A stretch of 64,000 nt of DNA from Chrysemys picta bellii. Taxonomy: Eukaryota; Chordata; Testudines; Emydidae. Location of the stretch: positions 1,302,001 through 1,366,000 of the forward strand of contig NC_088800.1 of the NCBI RefSeq assembly GCF_011386835.1, written 5' to 3'. The translations under genes and the position numbers were made by a program. Numbering within the stretch: position 1 is the stretch's first letter; every line of letters begins with the position of its first letter. The notes beneath the pieces are model-generated. The model worked only from the letters and a program-made list of their open reading frames with translations, was not told the origin of the DNA and did no database searches. Shown in pieces: positions 11,106-22,502 of this stretch.

Positions 11106-12001
11106 ACCCCCACCCCCCAGCAGTGCTGTGAACCCAGCCCAAACGGCTGCTGCTAACAGCTTATAATCCATGACACGGACTGACCCAACCAGGCTGGTTT
11201 CGCTCTCCAGGCTTCGCGAAGAGCCTGCATGGTGACCAGTCCTTTAGTTATACGAGCGCTATCCACGGTGAGCCCCCAGCTGCAGTTACTGTGGGCTTCC
11301 GGCGGAAGGGACACCAGTGGTCTGCCTCGGAGGGACTGGTGCCAGCAGCGTTCCGTGCGCCCTTGCGGGAGAGGTGGATGAGAGAAGGGGCTGGCAGCAG
11401 GATACTCAAGGGCTGAATGAGAGCAAGAACAGCCAACCCGTCCCCTCCTCACTCTGTGCCCCATCAGAGAATTATTCTCCTCCTCCCTGAGGCTCCAGCA
11501 GTAGACAGGGCCCTCGCTGGAAGCAGGGGCTTGTTGTTGGCTGTGATACCTGCCCCGTCTTTGGTGCTGGACATGCAGGTGAAGACAGCTGGATGTGGGT
11601 GGCGGGAGTGAACAAGGGTTGCTTTTGATTCTCTGGGATGTCTGAGCAATGTTTAAACACCTTCTAAACCCAACACCCTGGCCCCTCTCCTCATGCCTTG
11701 TGAAGTCGGCTGCTGACCGGGGCTGAATTGGATTCAGCATCTCACTCTCAACTCTGGGGATGAGGCCAAGCTCCACTACAGGAATTAAGGCTTGAGAGGT
11801 GAGAGAGCTACCAGCTGGGCCACACCGTCGCCTGTATTTCCAGAACGCCTGCTCAGCCCCAGGCTGGCAGACCTGCACTGGAACGCTACAGGGACCGGCC
11901 TCGCGAAGGTGCTGGGAGTTCATGGCATCGGTGCCGAGGTACCAACTAATGCAAGAAACAAAACCCCCGGCTACTTGGCGGTTCCCATAATAGCTTTTTA
12001 A
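11106..12001. other. Sequence with one long minus-strand open frame, probably not a gene
   Basis: A 286-codon open frame covers 11153-12013 on the minus strand, the longest in the window. It has no recognisable domain, is compositionally plain (Ser, Arg, Pro, Gln) and ends inside the inverted repeat of the adjacent hAT element, where its first codons would lie. Overlapping frames exist on the other strand. I treat it as a chance frame. Confidence 0.45.
11994..12001. repeat. hAT target-site duplication, left
   Basis: The 8 bases ctttttaa are repeated exactly at 13626-13633, directly outside the other end of the element. Eight-base duplications are the hAT superfamily hallmark. Confidence 0.9.
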
Positions 12002-12348
12002 TAGGGCTGTCAAGCAATTAAAAAACTAAATCACGATTAATTGTGGTTAAACAATAATAGAATACCTTATTTAAATATTTCTGGATGTTTTCTACATTTT
12101 CAAATATATTGATTTCAATTACAACACAGAATACAAAGTGCTCACTATATTTATTTTTTATTACAAATCTTTTGTTTTTTACAGTGCAAATAAACAGTAT
12201 TTTTCAATTCACCTAATACAAGTACTGTAGTTCAATCTCTTTATCATGAAAGTGCAACTTACAAATGTAGAATTATGTATAAAAAAAAAAAACCTGCATT
12301 CAAAAATAAAACCACGTAAAACTTTGGGGCCTACAAGTCCAATCAGTC

Positions 12349-12950
12349 CTACTTCTTGTTCAGCCAATCGCTCAGACAAACAAGTTTTTTTACATTTGCA
12401 GAAGATAATGCTGCCCACTTCTTGTTCACAATGTCACCTGAAAGTGAAAACAGGCGTTTGCATGGCACTGTTGTAGCCGGCATCGCAAGATATTTACATG
12501 CCAGATGTGCTAAAGATTCATATGTCCCTTGATGCTTCAACCCCATTCCAGAGGACACGCCTCCTTGCTGACGACGGGTTCTGCTTGATAACGATCCAAA
12601 GCAGTGCAGACAGACACAGGTTCATTTTCATCATCTGAGTCAGATGCCACCAGCAGAAGGTTGATTTTCTTTTTTGGTGGTTCGGGGTTCTGTAGTTTCC
12701 GCATCAGAGTGTTGCTCTTTTAAGACTTCTGAAAGCTCCACACCTCGTCCCTCTCAGATTTTGGACGGCACTTCAGATTCTTAAACCTTGGGTCGAGTGC
12801 TGTAGCTATCTTTAGAAATCTCACATTGGTACCTTTTTTGTGTTTTGTCAAATTTGCAGTGAAAGTGTTCTTAAAACAAACGTGCTGGGTCATCATCTGA
12901 GACTGCTATAACATGAAATATATGGCAGAATGCAGGTACAACAGAGCAGG
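12349..12950 (-). pseudogene. hAT transposase C-terminal fragment, left arm
   Basis: Read on the minus strand from about 12950 down, decayed transposase text appears (FKNLKC, KKKINLL, then a run of acidic DSDDENE) with frame breaks. It ends in an open frame to 12349 with ESLAHLACKYL, PCKRLFSLSGD and KKWAALSSANV. The last part is the hATC dimerisation region, with the conserved 'P..R.FS..G' pattern and the C-terminal 'KLVCLSDWLNKK'. In working elements this region pairs transposase subunits. Stops upstream show it is dead. Confidence 0.85.
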
Positions 12951-12965
12951 AGATATACAATTCTC

Positions 12966-13242
12966 CCCCCAGGAGTTCAGTCACAAATTTAATTAACACA
13001 CATTTTTAATGAGCGTCATCAGCATGGAAGCATGTCCTCTGGAACAATGGCCAAAGCATGAAGAGGCATATGAATCTTTAGCGCATCTGGCACGTAAATA
13101 TTTTGCAACGCCAGCTACAACAATGCCATGCGAACACCTGTTCTCACTTTCAGGTGACACTGTAATTAAGAAGTGGGCAACATTATCTCCTGTAAATGTA
13201 AACAAACTTGTTTCTCTTAGCGATTGGCTGAACAAGAAGTAG
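12966..13242 (+). pseudogene. hAT transposase C-terminal fragment, right arm
   Basis: This is a second hATC copy in the opposite orientation, open from 13009 to 13242. It contains EACPLEQWPKHEEAYESLAH, PCEHLFSLSGD and LVSLSDWLNKK. The usual R of the 'P..R.FS' motif is H here. It differs from the left-arm copy at many residues, so the two arms are not a recent duplication. The sequence just upstream (about 12966-13008) corresponds to a different part of the transposase from that kept in the left arm, showing two independent internal breaks. Confidence 0.85.
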
Positions 13243-13625
13243 GACTGAGTGGACTTGTAGGCTGTAAAGTTTTACATTGTTTTGTTTTTGAGTGCAGTTA
13301 GGTAACAAAAAACCCTACATTTATAAGTTGCACTTTCATGAAAAAGAGATTGCATTACAGTACTTGTATAAGGTGAATTGAAAAATACTATTTCTTTTAT
13401 CATTTTTACAGTGCAAATATTTGTAATAAAAATAATATAAAGTGAGCACTGTACACTTTGTATTCAGTGTTGTAATTGAAATCAATATATTTGAAAATTG
13501 TAGAAAAACATCCAAAAATATTTAATACATTTCCATTGGCATTCTATTGTTTAACAGTGGGATTAATCATGATGAATGTTTTTGAGTTAATCACGTGAGT
13601 TAGCTGCGATTAATCGACAGCCCTG

Positions 13626-13633
13626 CTTTTTAA
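13626..13633. repeat. hAT target-site duplication, right
   Basis: An exact copy of ctttttaa found at 11994-12001. Confidence 0.9.
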
Positions 13634-15597
13634 TATTCCCATGTGGAAATGATCATCAAGCAACTGTGACATGTTAACCAAGAAATAATGGTTGTGCAAC
13701 GCACTATTATGGGGTGGTAGGATCGAGGTCCAGCTGTACAAAACAAATGTAGAGATGAAGCAAAGGCGCTTATTTCACAGCCACAGCTATTGATCCTGTT
13801 GTGACAAAGCTCCTTGATGGGGATTTTATTTAATTTCTGCTGAGTGACTGACACACATGTAATCATTCTGCCTGTTGCATGCAGGGGCAGGGGCTTGAAA
13901 GCTGCTGGCTGTACCATTATTAAATAAATGTATTCAGATCATCTTAGAGAACAGACATCTGTGCTTCAGTCCAAGATCACGCCCCCAGAAACGACTGTGC
14001 TCTTATTAATAATGGGTTGGCCTCTGACTGGCTGGGGGTTGGCTGGCCAGTGATCATCTCTTTAGTATATTCCAGACATTACATTGCTTTCTGTTTGGTA
14101 AATGTGGCAAGAGGCTGGAAGCCCCCCTGCAGTGAAGTGTCTGGAGGATGCTGAAGTGCAACTGAAGGGCTAGCTGGAGGTGCTGGAAACCCTCCGTTGA
14201 CCCCCATGCTTGGTTCTTTAATGACCAACGCACGGGTGCTGCCCTCGGTGGGATGGGCTTTGGGTTCTTGGTGCTGACCCTGTGCCACCCGGACCTTTTC
14301 CACTCTCCTCCTTGGCTGCAGCTGTGCAATGTGGTGAGAGACGGCAGCTTGCTCTGGCCAGCTGAGCTCCCAGAACTCCTGGCAGCAGAACTGGTTTCCT
14401 GCTAGGCCTCTGAGACACCCCAAGACCTCAGAGCCCTCCCTCGCTACCTTAGTCCTTTTCTCTGCTTCAAGCAGCTGGCTGGGATGGGCCAGAAAATTGG
14501 GTTCTCAGGCTGGCAGGAGCCTTGTGTTAAAGATAATGGCAAAGGGCTGCAGCTCATACAAACGTCTGCGCTCTGCCCCCCCAGACCTCCCCACAGCTGC
14601 ATCCCCAGCAAGATGCCCCTGACTTGCTTCTTGGGAAACTAGCGGTTTAGACCATAAATCCTCCTTTGATTCCTGTGCCGGCTCCTGAATCCCAGTTCGT
14701 ACCTTGGCGTTCTGCCCGGCGGATGTACTTACGCATGGCCAAAGACTAGCTATGTTGATTCTGGCTGATGCCACGTTAGTTAACATGATTTATCAGTTTA
14801 AATTAGGTGGCATAATCCAAGCATTTTCTTGCTTCATGTCATGTACTCTGCCTGGAGGCAGGGCGTTTGCCCACCGTATTAGGGCTGGCAAACAATAGAG
14901 TGCGCTGGAACCTGAACGAGAAGAGGCCCAGAAGCTGCTACTAAACGTGAAACCTAGAATGACCCTGCTTGGTGAACTAACGATCCCCTGTACACACCTG
15001 CCTGGGTGGAGAGGGCCAGAAGGTCACACCCAGAAGTTTCGCTCCAAAAGGGCTGAAATTCGGCTAGTGTCACCAGCTGATGCTACTTTCTAGAAAAAGT
15101 ATCACTTTCAAATTGGATCCTTCTGCTCCTGTCCGCTTAAAATAGAGATGGCCACTGTTCTGGTGCTTGCAATTCCTGGCTCGCTTTCAGGCTTCTGAGA
15201 TCCCCTTATACTCTGAGATGTCACCCAAGTATTAACCACTGGGTGAGCTCTGACAGCCAGTTCACTTTATTGCCTCCGAATGAGCCTGTGTGGTTGACAG
15301 CCGTGGCCTGTAGGTGCCAGTCTTGTTCTGCTCAGTAAGCAGCCGAGCTGGAGGTAGGAATTTGTTCCTCGACTCCATTTTTTAGGTAGCAGAAGAAGAA
15401 TACTTTATTCCATCGTCCTTTTCCACCGGGTCCCTAAGCACGTTCCAAGCCCAGGTGCAGCCGGTGACTCCCCGGGAAGGACTATCTCTGTCTCGCACAT
15501 GGTGTAAGGGAGGCGCAGAGAGCGGAAGGCCTGAATTTTCCAGTGTTGGCTAGTTTTGGGTGCCTCCATTTTGGGGTATCCAAGGCGGGAGAGCCAG
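13634..15597. other. Sequence without a recognisable gene
   Basis: Composition is mixed. Open frames of 90-115 codons on the minus strand between 14.05 and 14.8 kb overlap each other and have no familiar motif. No repeat was identified with confidence. Confidence 0.45.
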
Positions 15598-15705
15598 GGC
15601 CTGATTTAAGAGGGTCTGAGCAGCTGCAGCTCCTGCCAGCCTCAGCTGGCTTTCTGAGTGCACAGCACCTCTGAAAACCCGGCCCCAGGAAACTCAAGCC
15701 AGGCA
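15598..15705. repeat. Palindromic sauropsid-type repeat fragment
   Basis: The ends 'gggcctgatttaagagggtc' and 'cacctctgaaaacccggccc' are imperfect inverted copies around a 'gcagctcctgcc' centre. This is the layout of a short hairpin repeat seen throughout turtle and crocodilian DNA. The family assignment is recalled, not searched. Confidence 0.5.
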
Positions 15706-15714
15706 CCCAAAATT

Positions 15715-15850
15715 AAGGTCAAGGACTTGGGGCAAGTGACTTGGCCAAGGTCACTCAGCAAGTTATTGGCAAGAGCAAGGATCGAACCCAGCTGTCACGG
15801 TCCGTGCCACGTGCTGGCCACTAGACCATGCTCCCCGCTGCTGGGGTGTA
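15715..15850 (+). repeat. MIR-like SINE
   Basis: The signatures are 'gtgacttggccaaggtcactc', 'ggatcgaacccagctgtc' and 'ctggccactagaccatgctc', in the order of the MIR core, including a relic of the tRNA B box (gatcgaaccc). The copy is well preserved for so old a family. Confidence 0.8.
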
Positions 15851-17344
15851 GGCGAGACACTGTGCATCCTCCTTGTGCTGGCTGTTTGCATGAGGGAGAA
15901 GCTCGTCACAGAAGCGGGGGCTCTGCCCTGAGATTGCTGGTGCTTCCCCCTCCAGAGAGAGGTAACACAAGTACAGCTTCTCAGGGCCTTTCCCCTTTCC
16001 CGGGCTGGTCCCGTCCAGCAAGGAAAAAACACTTTGCCCCAAGTTCCACAACTTTATATTAAAATGGTTCTGTTCGAGCTAGTTCCTTAACCTGGGGAAA
16101 GGCTCAGGAGAGGTGTGGGAGGAGTGTCTGTCTGTCTGTCTATAACCAGTTTGCCATTCCGTAAAACTAAGGGAAAAGATTTGTAATAGCCCCTCAATAT
16201 CTGGGACTTACTGCCTCAGTCTTGATCCGTTTTCAACAGTCTCCTATCACCGTTTCAACTCAGGTCACTGGCCAGCGCTCGCAATGACTGTCTCGCTGGG
16301 ACGTTTGTGATCTCGGCCCGTTCCCCAGCTGCACCAAACGGCTGCCGGTGCTGCCGCTTTTGCCCTAGACGCGGTTCCTCCTGTCTAGGGTTGAATCAGG
16401 GGGACAGGGCAGTGTCGGAGCTGCCTGCACTCCCCCTGCCCGTGCCATGGTGCCCCTGTGCTGTAGCCAAATACAGGAGCCCTGTTTGTAGGACGGGTGG
16501 ATGGGCACCTTCTATCTGAAAGCTAAATTCGCTCCCTTACAAATGTGTCATTTAAGAACCAGGCCCAGGCTTGGTAAAATCTCTGTTCGATACCCTGCCC
16601 TCCCTCCTCAATAGAGCAGTCTCATTTGCTAACTGGCCCCATTCCCCACTTCATGCAACAGAATGAAGTAACCAGTCCACTAACGTTCCCGTGCTCACCG
16701 CACCCTTGCTGTTCCCCTCCCTCCTTGCCAGGCGGGCCATGCCGGGTTCTTCCCTGGGCAGGTGCCTGTTGGAACGATGCTAAGTGAAAGGCTGGCCTGT
16801 GTTGCGGGAGTTTGTGATAGTTCTCCACAGCCAGCAAGTGGATTCCCTGGGATGCTGAGAGCAGAAAAGGGGTTTCTGAGGGCCCCAGACCCAGAGCCTT
16901 CCCCAGCTCCCCCTGCCCACCAGCCTTGTCCGGAATCTGCTCAGGCCAGGACTGCTGCAGGGCCTCGGGGTGGGTCCAGCATGTGGAAGAGACACTGCCC
17001 CAGGGGAATGTTTGCCCTGCTCTGCAAAGCAGAGGGATCCGCAGGAGGAGCGTGGCAGAGCTAGGCAGAGGAGGGAGGTTCTGTCCCACACCTGAACCCG
17101 GTGGGCGGTCGTTTCCTCTCGGAGCCCGGTGCTACACAACGGGTGCAGAGTCTAGAAAAAAGGGAATCCCCTCCACACCCATCTTTTTCCAGCCACTCCC
17201 CCCCTCACTGCTTCTGAATTGTTTCTTTAGGTCTGGTGAGCGTGAAGATATAAACCGTGCCCAGCACTACTGCCTCCTACCCTGAAATCCCAACCCCCTG
17301 CTGGGTCCAGCACACCTGCAGGCAGGTGAGGGAGGTTCTCCCTT
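15851..17344. other. Sequence without a recognisable gene
   Basis: The interval contains a short (TGTC)n run at about 16122-16141. The minus-strand frame at 16622-17089 (155 codons) overlaps others in different frames and shows no domain. No promoter or splice structure was found. Confidence 0.4.
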
Positions 17345-17455
17345 AGCAACACAGCAGCAGCTCTGAGCCCAGCTGTGCCATGCTCTCACTCCGTGAATTG
17401 GGCCTCGGTTTCCCCATTTCTCAAGCAGGGATACCGACTTTCTGACCTGCCTGTG
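17345..17455 (-). repeat. MIR-like SINE, antisense fragment
   Basis: The plus strand 'gcctcggtttccccatttct' follows a shortened 'gctctgagcccagctgtgcc'; together these match the reverse complement of the MIR 5'/core region ('cctcagtttccccat'). Confidence 0.55.
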
Positions 17456-18700
17456 CATCTAACCATCACTATTCGTTTAAAATCAGCTGGTTGCACCACC
17501 CCGTAATGCTGGGTCTTGGAGTCGACGGCAGAGCCCAACTCCCAGGATGTTCATATTCCAGCATAAGCGAGACATGCTAATTCTGGTGGCTGTCCTGGAC
17601 CAGGTGACCAGGGAGGGTGGGCACCTTTTCAAAGGCACAAAGTTCTGTGCCCAAGATGGTCGCAGATCCCAAACCTCCCACCTGCCATCAAACAGCACCA
17701 GCTCACGTGCATTCGGTCGTCAGCGGGCTGCCTGCTGTGTGCCCACAGCCGTGCTCTTTGGTGAGTAGAGGAGCGGCTGCCTGCCCAGGAGGGTGAGCAT
17801 TCAGAACCATGGCCACTCTGAAAAACTCCTGCCCTCGTCTCTCTGATCAGCAGGGAAGCGTGACAGCTACTCCCATGCTGCTAGCAAGGCTGTGTACGCT
17901 GCACCTAGTCGTCTTCCTCACTGGGCTGTGGGCTGGATCGTGGGACTACATGGGCATTTCAAATGGCAGTGCCCTCAGCTGGGCTGCAGCGCTGTAAACT
18001 GTTCTACGTGTGTGGCTGAGACTGGTAAATGCTAACACGACAGCGAGCTGCTGAGACCTGTCCCCAGCCCCCCGGCAATATTGTCCAGAGCTCTCAGGAT
18101 ATAGAACAGCGCCTGTCGTGATCTGCAAGGGCAGGGGGGATTTCCAGGGTGGCGGGACAGGAGGACCCCTGGGCTTCCCGTCCCCGGCAGGGATGGTGCG
18201 CTGGTTTGAGAGGGGGACACACGTTCTGAGATGGCTGCTTTAAAAAAAACAAAAACATGAGAAAGTTGATTCCCCCCCCGTGTCACTGAACCACTGACCT
18301 CCCTGAGTGCCTGGGTGTATCCTGGGGCTATCCTCAGCTGCGTCGTGGCTCAGTCTGCCACTACCTGCAGAAATTCTCCAGCATGGTAAATAGTGCTCGT
18401 TATTCTACCTGCCCTGCTAATGTACCTGCAAAGGGACTCAATCTCCAGCCTTCCCAAGCACACAGCTGCTGGGAATATTGTCAGAGAGCTGCCAGTCACC
18501 TGAATGAACCACATCTGCAAATCTGCACTGCAAAATTCAATTCAATCCATAAAACAGAGGGTCCCACACAAGGAGTTCTCAGTAGGCAAGACAGGAACTC
18601 TTCCCATATCTGTCTGTTACTCTTGAAATGTACAAGAGGCTGGAGCCCCTTTGGCTGGCTTCCCTTTGTGAATTTGCAACAAGACTCAAAAGCAGTGTGC
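17456..18700. other. Sequence without a recognisable gene
   Basis: I see no coding region or clear repeat. A 19-base A run begins at about 18701 and directly abuts the candidate exon region downstream. Confidence 0.4.
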
Positions 18701-18755
18701 AAAAAAAAAAAAAAAAAAAGGGCACGCAAAAGATAATAATTTGTTCAGTTCTTAC

Positions 18756-18941
18756 CAGTTCCCCAAGCCTGGCTCTGTGGTGCTGTTCCCAGATTGCTGT
18801 TTCTTTTCAGCAGCTGTTGACACCTCCACGTTCAATTTCCTGAAGCGTGGCTCTGTTTCTGCTGCTCCCAGATCATTCTTCCCTTCTGCTCCTATTGACA
18901 CGTTTACATTTGATTTCCCATTTTGGATTTTTGCTACCTTT
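18756..18941 (-). CDS. Candidate protein-coding exon with internal 26-residue duplication (unidentified)
   Basis: The minus strand is open from about 18988 to 18752. Two consecutive 26-residue units share 11 residues: the first starts NVNVSIGAEGK and contains ETEPRF, the second starts NVEVSTAAEKK and contains TTEPGL. The DNA copies are only about 60% identical, so an old duplication has stayed in frame. The frame runs into AACTG|GTAAGA, a strong splice donor (GT at 18755-18754). A possible acceptor, GCTGACAG, ends at 18942, with only a weak pyrimidine tract. The resulting exon would be 186 bases with the same phase at both ends. I do not recognise the protein. It could also be a chance frame. 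Confidence 0.27.
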
Positions 18942-21130
18942 CTGTCAGCGTTCGGACCAGTGAGATTACAGTATTGTGGGCTATTCACTCGCAGGGATGT
19001 GGAATTCTGCCTGGGAGTAGTTTTTAGTTTTTTTTTAGGAGTGCTGTTTTCATGAGAGGTTGGTAAGAACTATAAAATTACTACAGCTGTAATGACAGGA
19101 CTGCAAGTACAATATACTTCCAGTTGGCATCTTCCCCCTAGAGAGCAAATTATTCATTATTAAGTTTCATTTTCACATCTACATTGTTCTGCTATTGTAG
19201 GAGATGCCCTTTTAATATTTAATATTAGTAATTGGAAGAATGATATGCAAAAATGTTTCCAGTTTAGCTTCTGCACCGAGGCTCTCTGGTAAAGCACCCA
19301 GCAGAAGAGCTGGATTTTCGCTGACATTTCATTGCACTGCTCTTATTACAGGGTCTGATCCTCAGCCTAATTCCTACTGACCCTAGCAGGAGTGGAGCGT
19401 GCTCAGCACCGGGCAGCACTGCTCCTAATCTTGTTTAGATTTTTTTTTTAAAGTTCCCATGAGTATTTTCAACTACAATATTGAATTGATGATGTGACTA
19501 TTTTCCAAACTAGAGCTGCAGCACCTGGCGCGTGGCTGGGGCTGTGCAAAATATTATAATGCTTTCAAGGGGCCATAGGCAGCATTCCCATCCTGAGAAC
19601 TATTTCACCCTCACTCCCAACCGCCCTGCGCCCTGACGGACTAATGCTGCACTACGCTCCCCAAGGGTTTGTCCACGTGGTAACTCAGCGCCCGCTGCTG
19701 TGCTCTGAGCAGCCCCATGGAACGGCCAGGCACATGGCTGGGCTGGCGGCCAGGTGTTACTGCAGGGACTGTCCCATAGCGTGTGCAGCCTGCTGCTCCC
19801 AGCTCCAGCACCTGCTATTTGCCTGGCTTTTAACGAGGACTGTCTTGTTACAGCTGAGCGCCTCATTGGTCAGGAAGGGGTTCACTCACCCGGTCCCGCC
19901 CACGGCACTGGTTCATGTGTGGACACTCCGGTAGCACGGTGCCAGGCAATGCCATGGAGCTGTGTGTGCTCACCACAGCCGCCCAGCGGATCTCATTCTC
20001 TTCCACTGCCGTCCCGGGTCCCCTTTCTCTGTGGACTGATGGTAAATGCTTTGCTGTACGGTTGCAAGGCCTGGCACTGGAAAGGTGAACTGTGCTGGGT
20101 AGTTGGTGGAAATGGTCACGTAGGCCACCCTGACTGGATGCACCTGATCAGCCTGAGGGCTTGAAAAGGCCCGTTGGGTTCTGTATCGCTTGGGAAGAGG
20201 GAGCAGGCCTGGGGGTTAAGCAGGATGGGGACATTTCAGACAAACGGTAACCTTTTCCTTTCCAGATCTCCCAGGCCTGGCACGAGGGCCTCAGACTCAC
20301 TGGCTGGGAGCAGCGCTTACATTAACTTGCTGCCTCTTTCCCATTGATTAGTTGCATTTGCATCCCTAGACCCATTTGGGAAGGGTGTAGCCAGATCCTC
20401 GACTGGTGAGAGGTTTGACAGACATAGACCTGTTCTCCCCACCCCACTGTCAAGCAGTGGCCTCCCCCAGGTCAAATACATCTTCTCAGATGTCACTTTC
20501 TGGGAGCAGAGCATTCACAAGACACTCCAACGAGCCTGGCCCAAGTACATTCAGCTGCAGGTCTTGTTCCGTGTGGTGTTAGTGGCTGGACACACGGAGA
20601 GCTGGCTGGAAAGCTTGCCAGTGTGGGGATGGTTAATGCTGGCCAAAACCCCACTGCAGGCCCCCCAAAGTAAGTATGTTGCAGGGAGCACCCCGATGCC
20701 CCACACTTCCCTCCTCCTGCGGTGGGTGGGCTCCATGGGGTGCCATTACTGTGCAGTTGGCCCAGTGCTGAAAACTACTGGGTAGGTCAGGCTTTCAGAA
20801 CAAGTATCGCATTTGGGGGGCATTCCTCACCTGGGGCTGGGTCAGCACCACTTGTGATGAAACCCGTCTCCCCCCTTCATGCCTGGGGGCACCCAGGTCT
20901 GCCCAGTCCCCACAGAGAGGCCTCTGCGAGGGCTGGGGCAGGCAGTACCGTGGAGCCAGGTGCGCCGCGTCCCCAGGTCTGCTCAAGGCACAGAGCTGGC
21001 AGGCATGAGAGCTCAGGGGCTCTGGGCTAGGTCCTCGACGCCCGGGTGGTCAGGCCTGATTTCCCAATGGCATTGGAGCAGTGGCAAACGCCTCTGCTGG
21101 CTCCCAGACCGATTCCACACCCGTGTGTAA
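18942..21130. other. Sequence without a recognisable gene
   Basis: The interval 19.06-19.30 kb is AT-rich and low in CpG and could be a conserved noncoding element, but nothing in one sequence can prove that. The 19.6-20.2 kb frames are GC-rich chance frames. At 19355-19430, 'gggtctgatcctcagcctaa' hints at a short hairpin repeat. Confidence 0.4.
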
Positions 21131-21257
21131 GGCCAAGACCAGACAGCAAATGTGAAAAATCGGGACGGCGGCGGGGGGGTAATAGGAGCCTATATAAGAA
21201 AAAGACCCCAAAATCAGGCCTGGCCCTATAAAATCGGGACATCTGGTCACCCTAGGG
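21131..21257. mobile_element. MITE, TTAA type (copy 1)
   Basis: About 127 bases running from 'ggccaagaccagacagcaaa' to 'atctggtcaccctaggg', with the internal text 'aataggagcctatataagaa' shared, in the opposite orientation, with the element at 29065-29192. The terminal 'agaccagaca' and 'tctggtca' pair as inverted repeats. The left end has drifted. No coding capacity; it would need a transposase supplied in trans. Confidence 0.75.
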
Positions 21258-21875
21258 CTGGGACTGTATGTCCGGTGGCTAATCCCTAGTTCAACATGCT
21301 GGCTTCCCCTTTTGCAGTTGGGGGCTAGAGGCACAGAGAGACCAAGGCCCGAGTCCTGCAAGAGGGGTAGGCATTGCAATCCCTAGCCCCAAGGCAGCTC
21401 TCCCCCGAGGCCCCGGCCTAACGCTGGGGGAAAGGAGGACAAACAAAATGGTGTTGAAATTCTTGGCCTGCTCACCTGGCTGTGCTGCTCTTCCAAACAC
21501 TGGTGTCCTTCCCGGTCTCCCTGCCGCTCTCAGGGCTGCTCAGAGCACACCGGCGGGAAGGGGCCCGTGTGTCCAGTGTGAGCCCCCCTGCTTCAGGGCT
21601 TTGGCTTGAGCCGGGGCTCGGAGCTGCTCGTCAGGTGGGGGCGGCGCCTGGCGCCACGCGCTGATTGATGGGAGCGGAGGTGTGAGGTGGGTTGAGAGGC
21701 AGTGTTGGGAGTGTCAGTGATGCCACGGGGCGCTGCATGGTACATCGGCTCCGATCTGCCTCTCGGGGTGCCGAATGGCTCGCCCCGGGAGCCCCATCTC
21801 CTGAGTCCCAGCCCAGTGCCTTAGCTGAACAACCAGCCTTCCTGCTGCATCCACCGTGACTTACCCCAAGCGCCA

Positions 21876-21889
21876 GCGCCCTCTGCTGG
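21876..21889 (-). promoter_or_regulatory. CTCF-type core site
   Basis: The plus strand gcgccctctgctgg reads CCAGCAGAGGGCGC on the minus strand, matching the vertebrate CTCF core. CTCF anchors chromatin loops; binding here is inferred from sequence only. Confidence 0.45.
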
Positions 21890-22055
21890 GGCTGCCTGGA
21901 AAGGGGCTGAGCGTGCACCGCACATCTGGGGATCAGGCCCTGAGCGTATTAGCAAGGTGCAAAGGGCCGGGAGCCGCATCCCTATAAGAAGGGCCACGGG
22001 AGGATGAGCCTGAGCCACCATATTCCTGTGTGGGGCTGAATCTGCGCTGAGGGCA

Positions 22056-22233
22056 GGGGGGCCTGGCTCTGGGTGCTGGCCTGGCCCTGGGCGCTGGCCT
22101 GGCTGTGGGCACTGGCCTGGCCCTGGGCACTGGCCTGGCTGAGGGCAGGGGGGCCTGGCTCTGGGCACTGGCCTGGCTCTGGGCACTGGCCTGGCTGAGG
22201 GCAGGGGGGCCTGGCTCTGGGCACTGGCCTGGC
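22056..22233. repeat. GC-rich minisatellite, about 18-bp units
   Basis: Imperfect units of the form ggcctggctctgggcact repeat, interspersed with 'gctgagggcaggggggcct' blocks that create a longer-period pattern. The minus-strand frames rich in Pro, Gln and Ala over this region are by-products of the repeat. Confidence 0.9.
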
Positions 22234-22502
22234 CCCCTAGGGAGAATTCTATAGTCCAGGGAGATAACTCAACTCTGGGCCCCTCCAGCCCCCCCAAGAG
22301 TGCCGAGTCTCGTGCTTCTCTCACCCACTTTCTCTGTGCTCCCTCCTCTTCACAGTGCAGCTACGCCCCCTCCCTCGCCTTAGTGCTCCAGGCACCCCCA
22401 GAGCAGGGACAGCAGCAGCACCCGCCCCATGGCTCTCAAAGCTGACCTGACAGAGCCATTTTTAGCAGTAAAAGGATCGTTCAGTCTCCCTCCCCAACTG
22501 CA
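22234..22502. other. Short unique spacer
   Basis: No gene or repeat is seen between the minisatellite and the CR1. Confidence 0.4.

Larger units (their letters stand above)
12002..13625. mobile_element. Fold-back hAT DNA transposon with two opposed transposase ends
   Basis: The termini are tagggctgtc on the left and gacagccctg on the right, the CAGGGCTGTC-type hAT inverted repeat, flanked by a perfect 8-bp duplication. Inverted similarity runs several hundred bases inward: 12010-12550 matches the reverse complement of about 13030-13615, with shared blocks such as 'aatatttgaaa', 'gtgctcactatatttat' and the transposase C-terminus. The element therefore carries two copies of the transposase 3' end pointing outward, while the N-terminal and catalytic parts are missing. 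It cannot encode a working transposase. The arrangement suggests fusion of two copies of the same family that then moved, or were trapped, as a unit. Confidence 0.92.

Noticed and set aside
11153..12013. 286-codon minus-strand open frame, the longest in the window
   Set aside because: No domain or family signature, bland composition, overlapping frames on the other strand, and its first codons fall in a transposon inverted repeat.
15715..15850. tRNA gene
   Set aside because: Only a B-box-like 'gatcgaaccc' is present within a MIR; no cloverleaf can be formed.
21821..22324. Proline/glutamine-rich 167-codon minus-strand frame
   Set aside because: By-product of the GC minisatellite.
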